DNA of 64,000 nucleotides, taken from the NCBI GenBank assembly GCA_021234155.1, contig JAJEKV010000005.1, forward strand, positions 23,141,584 through 23,205,583, given 5' to 3'. This DNA is from Isoetes taiwanensis. Taxonomy: Eukaryota; Streptophyta; Lycopodiopsida; Isoetales; Isoetaceae. Below, piece by piece: positions 46,570-58,556 of the stretch. Below the pieces are notes generated by a model that ran no database searches, was not told the origin of the DNA, and worked only from the letters and a program-made list of their open reading frames with translations. The position numbers and the translations under genes are program-made. The stretch's first letter is position 1; every line of letters starts with the position of its first letter.

Positions 46570-49500
46570 TTGTGCGCAACACTTCTTCATAAAAAAATTT
46601 GATACGTATCATATACAGATGTTTCAAAGCTGTTGTATCTTTCGCACCCGCATTAATTGTGCGTCTCTCTTAGATCTTCCCGTCTCTTCCCTTGCAGCGC
46701 AGCTATTTACTGTTCTGGCAATCCCATTCTTCTTCCTTGAATCGATTCACAGAATGAACCTGGGCTTCACATGCTTTTGCTTTCTGTCAGAATTCGCCTT
46801 TCCTCCCGTTTTGTTATTTATATCACAGGAATATCATCGTCTTCGTGGCACGTCATCATATGCCACGTCATTTACACATGATAATCATTGTCATCACATA
46901 TTATCTAATGTAATTTTTATTGCCAAGATGCCAAGATGTTTTTTTACCTGGATAATTGCATGGTGGTCTTTTATATTATGGTTGTCTTGGAAACCATCAT
47001 TCCAAATACTTTAGAAATCGTTAGTAGGTTCAAATCCATTTTGCATATATTTGCAGACTGATATTCAAATTGTTACAAGCATGCATCATTTTTCCAAACA
47101 TCGTTCTCATTTAGATTATTTACCATATATTAAAAAAATAGTTTCTCGTTTAGCTTCAAAATTGTCGTGTAAATCGATAAAAGTCCTGAAATCCCATAAT
47201 CCAAGATAAGTGGGCACTTGGTACCAAGTGCATGAGTATGGAAGATTACTACAATAGGGTACAACAACTGAAACAACTTGCATAGCATGTTCAAGTTACA
47301 TCTAGAGCATGTTTACACCAACATAACATGTTCAAATTACATCTAAAGCATGTTTAGGCCAACTAATCATATGTCATTCAACCGCTATTTGAATCGTAAG
47401 GAAAGTATCTTGCATGGACGAAGCAAGGTTTTCCATCCCATAATGTTAGTTTGTGCTACAACTCAAAGTAAGGATGAGGTATCCTGCACGACCAAGGTGG
47501 TCAACCATGGATGTACAATGGGTAGTTGTTGGTAGAAGCCTATGATATTCCATCATAGAATGGTAAGTACCAAGTACCCTCATCGACTAATCCCGAGCAA
47601 CTGCCATTTGTGAACCCATCTCATTTGGCTATGGGAGATGTTTACACTACATTGGGCATAATCTAATAGCGACTCAACCCCTAATGACCCCTCAACCATT
47701 GTAATTACATATTGGTTTGCTTAAAATTTTGGGACTAATATGAAATTGTAGTGAAATGGTTCTAAAGAGCCAGGTAGTAGTACTGGCCAAAATTAGGTCT
47801 ATTTAAAGGCGTATTTGTGCAACTATATAAAATTTAATATGTACGGTATGATGTCTAGAAAGCACATAAGCTTTACGATATTGAATCAGAAATTGGTGCA
47901 TTATATATTTTCAATTTGTTTTAGTTATTCAACAAACCACTAATTCATTATCAAAAGAGGCGTTTCTTTCGTGATGTCAGAGTCTAGCTTGTGAGTGATA
48001 ATTGAATGACTTTTCTCTAACAACATCTCTATGTTGTGAGACAGCATATTTGCATTCAAACTTTTTACTACTTTGTCATTTCTAGGTTGAGGCTCAAATA
48101 AGGGAAAAAGAATTTGGAAGTCATGGCTCTCCAAATGGGCCATAGTGAATCAAATTATAATATGCAACCTTTATGCCACATAAAACGAGATGCCAATGTA
48201 TAATAGGATCGGATTGATTGTAATTATTAGTTCTTCGTATTAGGAGGTGGTTATGGTATTTTTTTGTGGAAGAGAAATGTTCGCGGCGGCCTTGGCCGCC
48301 GCGATAAATTTCTTGTAGAATATAAGGAAGGCCTGAAATCTGCGAAATCTAGCTCCACCCAAACATTACGAGTTGCTCTATGTCCATAAAATTCAAAACA
48401 ATATAACTTTTAAGATTTTAACTCCTTTTCACAGGAAATTATTCGTATTGGGAAAGATCTTAACCCCATGTTTTCAGTTTTTAGGGAATTGTAAATTAAG
48501 AAAGAGTTGGCATTTTGAATGCGCAGGCTCTAACATATAAGCAACGCTTGTTGCTGCTTTTTGCCATGTCACTTTTAGGGATTAAAATCAGCACATTGAG
48601 CAAGAGGACATTGATCATCGGTATCATTTTGATTCTCATTGAAAGCGATCAATGCATAAGCTGCATGAACGACAGTTTAGCAGCTACTTCCAAAGCTTGG
48701 CTGATGTATGTCAGTTCTATCATCCTCTTATATTTTGTCTTTAAATCAGCAGGGCAGACAGCCAAAGCATGCTTTAGTTGCTTGTGCAAAGCTTTGCATA
48801 CCAAGCATATGCTCCTCTCCTATTTGCTGCCCCTTGCGTTCTAAGACATATGCATTGTTTATCTTCTAAGCTCTTGAATATCTTGTAAGGATATTAAAAT
48901 GATCAAATGAAAACACGGAAGTCCATCCTTGTCTGCTTTAGTTCTGCCAGGATTTTTTGAGAATTCATAGTGAATGCCAAAGACACAAAGAGCATGGTCT
49001 CTAGTAACATAGGAATATAACGTTACCAAATGGGATTTTGGGATTAGATTGTGCTCAGGGGTTAGGCGTGTATACTCTAATGCTTTCCAGATTCCAAACA
49101 TCTTGTTTCAAAGTTGCTTGGCTTGCCTTTAATTTTCAGCCTCCCTTATCTGGATATAATACATTTGCCTTATTGCAGATATAGCAGGTACTAGCAAATC
49201 CCAGTTTGCACCAGGTTTTTTCACCATCTTTTTGCTTCTTGGGCTCGACAACAAGTACAGTAGACTCAGAATTTCCTTTATCCTTGTTTAAAAATAAGGT
49301 CCTAAATTGATCCATTCATTTTCAAAAATCTTGCCCATCGCCTACAATTTCCCTGCTGACAATCTTTCCTCTAAGAATGCATATCCTCTGCTCTCATACT
49401 GCTCTCTCTAGGATTGCTAGAAACTAAGCACAGTCCCTTGAGACCTCAATTCCCATTGCCTTGATTGGTACAATTACCCATAAAAGACTATTCCTTACAG

Positions 49501-49930
49501 TCTACTGCACCCTCCTGCTGTCATTGCCTGGTCTTTGGCAACAGGAACATCGAAAATATACTGACTGCAACCATACAAGCAGATAACCATTTCCATGGCA
49601 CCATTTGATGTATCATGCGCTCTCAGTTAATATACTCAAAGCTTGGTTGGTCATCAACAATCATCTATAATTTGTCTACACACCACAATGGATTTACACG
49701 AATTACATCTGTTGATAGATAAGCCCAGTTACTGAGGTAATTAAATCCATATGAACTTGCCATGCTGATTAATCCCTCAGCAAATGCATTGTACATGATT
49801 CTCATGAACCAAACATACTGCTTTGTTTCTACACTTATTTCTTTCATCCGAATGCTTCTTTGTTTCTGCACTTATGTCTGTCATCCGAATGCAATGACCT
49901 CCAGAGCAACCCAGAACCTGTTGAACTTTA
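46570..49930. other. Stretch without a supported gene
   Basis: Open frames at 46619-47014 and 48515-48844 are hydrophobic but unrecognised and lack supporting context. A 43-bp motif with CATGTTCAARTTACATCTA is duplicated at about 47280-47361. A perfect inverted repeat, CGCGGCGGCC-TT-GGCCGCCGCG, is at 48282-48303. A motif ending TCATCCGAATGC is duplicated near 49820-49892, overlapping the 3' flank of the O-fucosyltransferase gene. Confidence 0.45.
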
Positions 49931-49939
49931 GATGCCATG

Positions 49940-51235
49940 TTATTGTTGCCAGCCATTCGCACAAGAAACAGACTCAGTTCCATAGCTGATAAGTTGCAAA
50001 TCCTTGTCTGAAATATTGCTAGCCCATTGCCTCGGAATGCCATCCTTTGTTACCAGATTGTAGGCATAAGAGGATTTGCAAACATCTAGCTTTCTCTGCT
50101 TTGCCATACGGATGGTTCTGTCCAAAACTACCATACTCGAGAATGTGGAAAACGTGTTTCCTACGAAAAGAGTCGCATGCACGCAAATTTCATAGTCCAT
50201 GGCTGCCTGGACAATATACGGGTATTTCCTATAGATGTTTAGGGCTTTTAACTGTTGCTTTTCAATTGGTATAAAGTCATGACCCCAACCGTCCAAAATG
50301 GAAGAATCCTCTAGCAATACATCAGCCACGGCTAGATAGACTAACGCTGGTTTCACAATTCCGGAAATAGCATGCACTCTCGTAATAATTTCTTTCTTGT
50401 TGCTACAAATGCTGAGCTTCTTATTATACTTCAACATAGATCGCCTTTCGAGGTTCTCACAGTGAATCATCCAATCTCTCTCAATTCGCATGTGGACTGC
50501 AATATATGATGGTACCTTCATGTGGGGGTCACTATGGACGGACATGCTAGCCTGAAGTAACTTGGACCTAATTTCTTCAATTGCAGGTAACAAACCTTCC
50601 GACAAACTCAAACATTCAAACACCCGCACATAGTCTTTGACGGGCCAATGATCAGGCCATAAGAAAGGATTTTTCCCAACAATTCTAAGGAGTGGATGTT
50701 TGTCAAATTCAGGCTCCTTACACTCCTCGAGATGATCCAGATCTCTTGCTGCCGACCACCTTCGCCCGCTACCTTTTAAAACCTCCAAACTCTCAATATT
50801 TGATGGCAAATCTGACCTTCGGATCATCGCAGCGTATGCTTGACATTTTCTATTGAATCCCTTAAACGAAAATATGCCATCAAAAGGAAAAGGTTTTGCT
50901 GGGTGCGTTGCATTGTCAAAGATGTTTGCACTAAGCATAGGCATGATAAGAGTGCGGTTCAAATACCTGGCTGTCAATACAGCTCTGGCAAAGGCAATCT
51001 TCTGATTGTTGAGCCCCCAAACTATCTGAGGAACCTCCAGAAATTTATCCTCCCTTACAGGAGACCATGCGCCTGGATCCACCGGAACTGCAACCTGCAA
51101 TGCACCTGCAAGATCTAGATACGGCGATCCATTCAGCTGCTTCGTTGCATATAAGAGGCAAGCCCAGAGCAAAAGAAGCGCTATCGCTGCTAAAGATGCA
51201 TGCTGCCACATTGTTTGTGAGTAACGCGTCGTCAT
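49940..51235 (-). CDS. Plant O-fucosyltransferase family protein, 431 aa
   Basis: One uninterrupted frame begins at the ATG at 51235. Residues 12-32 (SLAAIALLLLWACLLYATK) form a single hydrophobic anchor near the N-terminus, as in type II Golgi glycosyltransferases. The family (GDP-fucose O-fucosyltransferase, plant DUF246-type) is shown by GLNNQKIAFARAVLTARYLN (about 74-93), NRTLIMPML, FPFDGIFSF, HMRIERDWMIHC (248-259), and DYEICVHATLFVGNTFSTFS (347-366) plus SMVVLDR. The Arg in HMRIE is the position that usually contacts GDP-fucose. Length is normal for the group. It has no introns here, unlike many relatives, so it may be a retrocopy, or carried by the surrounding Helitron-like unit, but the frame is intact and it could be expressed. 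Acceptor substrate unknown. Confidence 0.93.
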   Translation of the reverse strand: MTTRYSQTMWQHASLAAIALLLLWACLLYATKQLNGSPYLDLAGALQVAVPVDPGAWSPVREDKFLEVPQIVWGLNNQKIAFARAVLTARYLNRTLIMPMLSANIFDNATHPAKPFPFDGIFSFKGFNRKCQAYAAMIRRSDLPSNIESLEVLKGSGRRWSAARDLDHLEECKEPEFDKHPLLRIVGKNPFLWPDHWPVKDYVRVFECLSLSEGLLPAIEEIRSKLLQASMSVHSDPHMKVPSYIAVHMRIERDWMIHCENLERRSMLKYNKKLSICSNKKEIITRVHAISGIVKPALVYLAVADVLLEDSSILDGWGHDFIPIEKQQLKALNIYRKYPYIVQAAMDYEICVHATLFVGNTFSTFSSMVVLDRTIRMAKQRKLDVCKSSYAYNLVTKDGIPRQWASNISDKDLQLISYGTESVSCANGWQQ

Positions 51236-51329
51236 TGCCCCTGCCGACCTAAAGTCCCAAGTTACAATCTTAAGGCACAGCAGTCACAAATACCATATAA
51301 GACACCATTTGTGAGAGACACAAATCTAA

Positions 51330-52277
51330 GGCCCTTTTTCCACGGTTGGCTTAAAATATGGCTGTCTTAAAATTATAAGACAGCATTTGAGGTGCCACAT
51401 CATTATTGTGACATGTCTTAAAAAAATTAATTTTCCATGGCTTAATTATAAGAGATGTCTTATAATATAAGACATGTCTCAAAAATTTCCTTTTCCACTA
51501 CTCATCAATCTCTCCGTTTGCATATCTTGCAAAGATGAAATTCTCATCAATCTAGAGTTTTGCAAAGATGAAATTCTCAAATCTAGAGTTCTCAAGCTTT
51601 GGTCCGCCAGCTTTTCTTCCGTCCATAGACACCTATCGCCGCATCCCATCCCGCTTAGCCTCGCACATAAAGACCTGCACCAGCTTCCCTGTAAGGCAAG
51701 ACCATGCGGCCCGGCCTCCCAAAACTTCGGATAAAACTTGCCACGGGGGGCCTTGAACAGCCGATTTCTCGCTGTAGCTCCTCACGTAAGGCCGTCCATG
51801 CGATAGGTAGCTCGTGGCCCATGCGAAGCATGGCAAAACGGCAAAGGCGGACAAGATTTTAAAAAAGAAGCAAAAAAAAAAAAAACCAAGAAAAGGCATC
51901 GGGGAAGCAATCGAGCCCCCAATCGAGCTCCAAACTCCGGATCGACATGCGGCCAAATTACCTAGACTCGCCTTCCTCTACAAATCCACACCTAGACACG
52001 CTTCTTCGACTCTTCTTCTTCGCTTCTGCGATTCTTCTTCGACTCTTTTTGAGACTCCCCAATTTTAGGCAACGAAGGCCTCCCATTGGATAGGTGTGGC
52101 TGTCGCATTTTCTGGCGGGGGGTTTCCCCCGGAAGAAAATAAGGCTCCACAGCTGTACGGCCTTCATATGCGACATGTCCTAAATTTTTAAGTGGAAAAA
52201 CGATGAAGACTTTTATGCTTATGTGGCCCAATTAGATCTTCAGAAATATAAGACAGCACTACCGTGGAAAAAGGGCC
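51330..52277. mobile_element. PIF/Harbinger-type MITE 1, 948 bp
   Basis: The ends GGCCCTTTTTCCACGGT and ACCGTGGAAAAAGGGCC are perfect 17-bp inverted repeats. TAA flanks both sides (51327-51329 and 52278-52280). A 3-bp T-A-rich TSD and GGCC-type ends fit PIF/Harbinger (Tourist-like) elements. Internal palindromes such as AAGACATGTCTC/GACATGTCTTA occur. No transposase is seen. It lies about 95 bases upstream of the O-fucosyltransferase start. Confidence 0.93.
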
Positions 52278-52280
52278 TAA

Positions 52281-52573
52281 ACTTGTTTTTCCACTGCATG
52301 GTAGTCATAAAATATGACACCACTAAAATGCTAGTATTTTTAGTTATTTTTAGTTATATATTCAAATAAGACTAGGTGTCTTATTTTACGGCGGGGGAAA
52401 TCCCCTGGAATAAAATAAGACTCCATTTGGTATCCAAACCTATTCCGAACCTAAATAAGACATGTCTTATTTTTATAGTGGAAAAACGATTTACTCTTAA
52501 GACAATAGGTGGCCAAACATCATTGGATAAAATATGTGACTTTTAGAGATAAGACTACTGTGGAAAAAAGGCC
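52281..52573. mobile_element. PIF/Harbinger-type MITE 2, 293 bp, abutting MITE 1
   Basis: The right end reads GTGGAAAAAAGGCC followed by TAA (52574-52576). The left end reads ACTTGTTTTTCCACTGC, a decayed form of the same terminus, directly after the TAA shared with MITE 1. The inner ends GTAGTCATAA and AGATAAGACTAC also match as inverted repeats. It is a smaller relative of MITE 1. Confidence 0.8.
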
Positions 52574-52626
52574 TAAATAGAATAATTTTTGACATAATAT
52601 AAATATTTTTGTTCTAAACTAAATTT

Positions 52627-52697
52627 GGGGATGTAGCTGATGGTAGAGCGCTCGCTTAGCATGCGAGAGGTACCAGGATCGATACCCGGCATCTCTA
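52627..52697 (+). tRNA. tRNA-Ala (AGC)-like sequence, probably damaged
   Basis: The sequence folds as a tRNA-Ala. Acceptor stem GGGGATG/CATCTCT includes the G3:U70 pair that marks alanine tRNA, with A97 as discriminator. Anticodon stem CTCGC/GCGAG holds TTAGCAT with anticodon AGC (52658-52660). T loop ATCGATA gives a normal B box. Two bases are missing from the D region (TAGCTGATGG instead of TAGCTCAGATGG), and the T stem has an A-C mismatch (CCAGG/CCCGG). The flanks share AACTAAATTTGGGG (52617-52630 and about 52773-52786), as if it were inserted. It may be a pseudo-tRNA or the head of a SINE. Confidence 0.75.
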
Positions 52698-52745
52698 ATT
52701 GAATTAGGCTAATAACATTTAGTAGTAAACGTTATCTAGCATCTC
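52675..52745 (+). repeat. Repeat related to the tRNA-Ala 3' end, first site
   Basis: The last part of the tRNA and its flank (ATACCCGGCATCTCTAATTG... ATAACATTTAGTAGTAAA) are followed by a second related unit (CGTTATCTAGCATCTCCACTT). Both match the 52-bp units at 58589-58752, linking that repeat family to the tRNA-Ala terminus. Confidence 0.7.
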
Positions 52746-52799
52746 CACTTAACTTAAGTTAAATCCCCAAAACTAAATTTGGGGAACTAAATTTGGGGT

Positions 52800-55700
52800 A
52801 ATATCCTATTGTTTAAATTTGGTTTTTCCGATCTAGAGAAAAACTTTTTGGATTTTATTTTTAAGTTAGTTTTCTATGGTTGTGGGGGGTTTTGCCAGCG
52901 GAAAATTTTCTCGGTGTTCCAAAAATCGGCACTTGGCCTAAAAAAAAATCAATTATGGGGGCTCTCAGCTTATCCATCCCCAATTTTTGGCGGCATGGGC
53001 ACGGGATGAGAGCCTGGGGTTTTCGGCATGGATCTTTTCACCGGATTAGAATGATTGGGCCTGTGGAAAATACAAATATATTTTTCTTGCTCACCTCTGT
53101 AGATCCTAGCACCAGCTTGATCTTTATTCAGTATTTGTTGCAGCATGCCAGGCTCTGTGGCAACAACGGATGTTGCGCAGCCAGAACGATTTAATTGCCT
53201 AGGGTATGTGACGGCTCTTTCTTTGGCTGGTATATAGGGTTTTGAGTTTTAAGCTATGCTTGAAGCTGGAGTCTTATAAGTAGATATGGTGTTCATGGCA
53301 GTATAATGGTGGAATTAAAGATCGGTCTTGAAAGCATACCATGTAATCATGTCAGCATGATTCGCCAGGTTCGTTATAATTTGTTTTTATTTTTTCACTC
53401 CTGAATATCTCTTTGAATTTTCTTTTGTATTTTCATCTACAATCACTGATTCAACTCCTACTAATCCGGGAGAAGTGGATACCTGGAACAATCTCTAATA
53501 GAAGGCGCACCAATATGGACTTGCTCAGGAGAAAATCCGGTGAAGCTGGGAAGCTTGATGAAGCTGAGGTTTGCTAATATTTTTGTGCAATTTTTGAATA
53601 TTTTTCTGTGATGTCTATTTCTAAAGTTAATAGTGATTGATGTCTTTGGAACTGTCATAGATTAGTAGGAGCTTGACCAATCAGAATTTATTGAGTCATT
53701 TTATTCTCTATGAATTAAAATATTATCAGAGAATTTTCTAAAGCTTAAGGCTGGGATGTTCTGTCAGTTATATGATGTGGATCTATGCAACATGATACAT
53801 GCGTTTAGCCACCAGCAGGACATAACCAATTCTGAAAATATATTCATCTGAAATTTTTAATGCCTTTATCATGTGCTTGGATGCGAGAGACAAAAACATA
53901 TCGTTGAGTTCATGAGATATAAGAATCTAGCAAATTCGACTTTGTACTTTGTGCATCTATCTTTATGTTGTCCTTGCTTTTGCAGGTTATCCTTAGGCTC
54001 AATGTGGAGCTTCTTCTGCATCATTGAATCGAAAGACCAACATAATTGGGAAGAAAATGTTCAAGCCAATTCCAATTAGGGTATGGCATATTGCATACTT
54101 TTTTGTTATTTTGTTGTCAATATGTACACAAAAAATGTGCATGTCACTGGTGAGGTTTTCTATTTTAGATGGGAAGGATCAGGTTTCTATTTAGACATTA
54201 GACTCTAGAAGATTATTGCATTAATGTTTCAAGTCCTTTCAACCTTGAATAAGATATGTAATTGTACATAATTCATTCAGGCAACTCTGGAAGACTGCAA
54301 TGGAGCGACAACTCTTTTAGAGATGCCCACTTTGTTCCGATGCAAATACTGCAAGGTTTGTATAAGTCTGTAAGAGCGAGCTACTGGTGCGCAAGAAAGT
54401 AACACTTTTCAGATTTGAATAGGGATCCATATGCGTTAAAGGACGATGGAAGCAAGCAAAGAATATCCATCACAAGGATGTAATTAACATGCTATTGTAT
54501 CCATTTATTGCATTTGATGATCGTAATATACTCTGCAGATTTTATGAGAGGAAAATTGCAAAATTCATTCGTTTCTTGCCTCTGTTACAGATAGAGCTTA
54601 TAACGTATCGGATATAAGCGTGGTTGGGAACAAACCATCTTGAGAAAACATGCACATGCACAGTATAAATTCCTAATGCCTTAGCTCCTTTTGTATTTAA
54701 GATAACGGAATGAACGTATCTTACGCCCTGTAGATTGTCTCTCTTAAAATCTCCATATTTGAAAATACCATTTCATGGCTGGCTTTGCAGCAAATGCCCT
54801 GTACAAAAGTTCTCTCATGATATTTCTTCCAAGGCCTTAATTATGTAAAAGCCTTGATGCATTAAGCATGCCCATGCCATATTGTGGTTTCTTTCCACAT
54901 GTATTTGTTGTGTTGGGAATCCAAAGACGAAGCTAGTAACAACTGCTTCAGCTCCTTGCCAAATGTTGAATAAGGGAGCCCTGGCTTATAATGGCAGCTT
55001 GGATACTGATCTAAGTATCGAAAGAGCTCAAGGTTGTATTGCCAGTTTTAAAGGAAAGATACAGAGAATTTCGTGGTTATGTAAATTTTTCCCTGTGCAT
55101 GTGCATATTGCTGATCATACAGCAGTAGACGAGTGCGTTTGGGTAGATCTAGAACGATTTTTTGAAGCCGAATCGGAATCTTTTTGCCCACTGCTGTGTG
55201 TTCATTTCTTTTGTGATGGTGGGTTCACCGTTTATTTTTCTACTTCAAGCCGGTTATTCTCATTGGCCAGCTTATAGGTGGCAATTATTTGGTCAGCATT
55301 TGGTGAAGATGCTCTGTTATGTTCTATTCTATTCTATTGGCGCCAGTGCCATCAATAATATCCTTGCTTGGACTGCAAGTGTTTTGCTCTCTTGCTTTTT
55401 CAGAAGGAATTTTTTTAGTATTAGATGAACTTTAATTATTCAAGGGTTACCTCTCATCAAAAGCAAATTACTCTGTGGATTTTGATCCTTACATAATCAA
55501 ATCATGCTGCATGCAAATCATGTTGCATGCAAAGTTTTGAAGGCAAAACAAACAGGGTTTCTATGCTTATATTTTCTGGAGTTTGGTTTTAAAGTTTATA
55601 TTTAGATGAAGGTACGAAACCTATGTTGAAGCAGAGAAGGTGGTATATTATTGTTTGCGAAATGAGGAAAATCCATCTATTTAAGCCCTATTACTAAGGT

Positions 55701-57700
55701 TCTAGGGTTTGCAATACCTATTATGATGTATTTCTTCCTATAAAGTATCAGATTTCTTCCTATGAATCCATTATTCCTTTTCATGTTCCAGGTTTTCTTC
55801 TCATCACTATACTAGCATGATTTTGATAGAAGATATTGCAAGCTTTTGGAGCTTTAATTTTTGTTATCTGTTGAGCTTCTGCACTACATGAACAAATGCT
55901 TGGTTCTGTCATGTGTCAAATTTACTCATGCAGAAAGCCACATAAGAAGCGAAAAAAGCCACATAAGAAGCTCAAAAGTCTTCCATTCAGAGAACCCATG
56001 TATTTGGTTCTTTATTTATTCTTTGTTCTATTCTTAATAGTTTAATGTGGGTTTGACAAGATGCAAATGGTCTGTTAAATACCAGGTTGCAAAGATGGTG
56101 TCTTTTCACTCTTTTATAGTGTTCAAAAAATACAGACATGCATATCATCTTATTTACAGTGCTTACAACATAACTAACTCTGTCTATCAAATTTTTATTC
56201 TCATGGATCACTCTATATATTATGAGCGAAAGCCCTCATGTTTTCGCTGATTTTTCATTACATTTATAACAGGAATTTGCTAACATTCAGATAGTGAAGA
56301 AGCTAGAAAACCAAAACTACATGGAAGAACTAAAATGTTCAGACAAGCGATGTTCAAAGCAAATTAAAGAAGAAGGGCCATAGACAAGCTGGAGAGGTAC
56401 GCAGATAGAGATATAGAAAACCAAAATTACCACATGCACACGCATTGAACAAGTTATTTAATAGTGGATATGCAGACACATTAAGATATACCCAGTTGTC
56501 GGCAATCCCTGCCAGCTCTACTTCTACTTAATAAAGAATGTTTTTGAGTGGGACAATGTGTGTTTTGAAGATTCAGTACCTTATATGTAAGGATATATTC
56601 ACATATTTTCATATATAATTACAGCATATATTTCTTCAATTGATTCATCTCAAGGGAAAATCTAGACTATCCTCGAAATTTTGATAGTGATGTATGTATC
56701 ACTTGATTGCCAAGCGATTTTTACGTGACAATAAAACATAATGATCCATACTATTTACAAAGAATACCTCTTTTAGAGCCATCCTTAACCGACATTTATA
56801 AACACATGAGATGCACTGATCAAAAACCTGTTTTCCTCTCAAATCAATTGAGTGAAGATGCCAAAAATAAAAATAAAAATGGGCCTATACAAACAAGCAA
56901 GTAGAGATGACGCATTAGCTCAGTCAAGGGGCTATAAATCATTAGGATATCTGAATTATATTCTAATAATGTTATTTTACCAATCTATGTGATAAATGGG
57001 TCTGCATCCAAATGATAAATCACCCATAGCTCATAGGTTTCTTTGATCCAACAAGAGGAAATCATTTGTTTATTATTTATGTTATGCATATCAAATTCTT
57101 TGATCCAACAACAAGAGGAAATTATTTGCTTATTATGTATGTTATATGTGGGGGAAGGTCAGTTGGGACCACTTTTCGGGTTACCGGTGGGGCCTCGCGA
57201 CCATAAACATGTCTACCAAATTGATACCATTGTTGTGATACTATGCACCACATATGCATTAAGTAAATACACAACGCCGAGCACCCATTACTCTAGACCT
57301 ACATTAGCACCCAATCAATGCAAATATTTTCTACGACTCATTGACTCATTTTTACTGAAAACTAATATACTACAAATACATTTGTCTATTTTCAAGGCAT
57401 CTTTCACACCCACATTAGGAGCTCTAAAAATCTAAAGTATTTGACATCTTTTATTCTCCCCATTCCTTCATGAGTAGTTGTTAAAGCCCCCTCAGACGAT
57501 GAAAATCATTAAGGAGACCTTAGAAGTTGAAGGTCTCTCGCATTTTATTGAAGCTCCCTAAATGACACTGAACATCAAGTTGAAGAAAACAGGAAAGGAC
57601 AATGTTCTTCAACTATTGTTGTTCACATTAGGTAAGACAGAGTGATGAAAACTAAGAGAACCTTTTGCAGTAAGATAGGACTTTTTGATGTGATCTTTGT
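52800..57700. other. Long stretch without an identifiable gene
   Basis: Several + strand open pieces end at GT sites (for example MDLLRRKSGEAGKLDEAE ending at 53569, and ATLEDCNGATTLLEMPTLFR to about 54355), which could be exons of one unidentified gene or captured fragments. The frame 54882-55277 has no known domain. A unit of about 58 bp beginning TTCTTTGATCCAACAA is tandemly duplicated at 57039-57150. AACTAAATTTGGGG occurs three times between 52617 and 52800. Confidence 0.4.
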
Positions 57701-57810
57701 TTTTTCAATCACGATGGACAAACCAAGGTTGATTATCCAAAGTTAAAATAAAAAAGCACATGCTTTAATTGTGGGATCTAGGTCATATTGTGTCTAATTG
57801 TTCTAGCCTG
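57480..57810 (+). pseudogene. Decayed retroelement gag with one zinc knuckle
   Basis: Near 57761-57800 the sequence reads CFNCG, then after a one-codon or one-base lesion GHIVSNC, which together resemble a C-x2-C-x4-H-x4-C knuckle. Upstream text is charged but full of stops. It is probably the end of an old copia- or gypsy-type gag. Confidence 0.35.
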
Positions 57811-58550
57811 TTGATACTAATAGAGCAAGAATCAAATAGGGGAACCAACCTGGGAAGATACACACACCTCTTCGAAAGGTAGAATAAACGACATAGAAAG
57901 ACATGGATTCTCACTTTCCTTTTTTCTTCAACTATGATCCATACTATTGTTTTTATAAATACATTCTTAGGCAAAATCATGAAGGATTATGATCCATCTT
58001 GAACCTTCTAGGATTGTATATAAATCAAATACTCTTGCACTACAATAACTGATGCTAAATCTGGAAGGGCTTGGATCTACAATGCATGTTTGATAGGAAA
58101 GAATATCTATATTCTATTATCGTGTTTTGGACAGACCATCAGGCCACCTCTGTTTAGAGCATTGTTTAGCATAGAAAAGTGTATAATTGCGTAGCTTTTT
58201 CTTTAATACACTCAAGTATTTTATGTTTCCATACCACAATGAGATCTTAGGTATTATGTTCCTTCTCTCTTAAAACACATCAATTGGATGCTTGGGCACC
58301 GAAAAGTAAAAATAAAAAATGGTAACTTACAACTCAGTGAACGGTCTATAAATACCTAGGTATAAGAGAAAATTAACTTCCAACCATAATATCTTCTATT
58401 CTAAATTAGCATTTGAATTAATGGCACCTTCATCAATTCCACTACAATGCTTGCAATAAAAAGTCAAGTAAATTACCTATGAATCCTTACATCTTAGCAA
58501 TAGTCTCTACACGTAACGACTTTTATTTTTCTATTTCCTGACAGATAGTT
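57811..58550. other. Stretch without a supported gene
   Basis: AT-rich sequence without conserved frames, leading into the Helitron-like 3' terminus. Confidence 0.4.
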
Positions 58551-58556
58551 GCTAAA

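Noticed and set aside
46619-47014. Hydrophobic 131-codon open frame
   Set aside because: No family, no splice or promoter context, AT-rich surroundings; probably chance.
54882-55277. 131-codon open frame within the Helitron candidate
   Set aside because: No ATG-supported start or domain; composition is not convincing.
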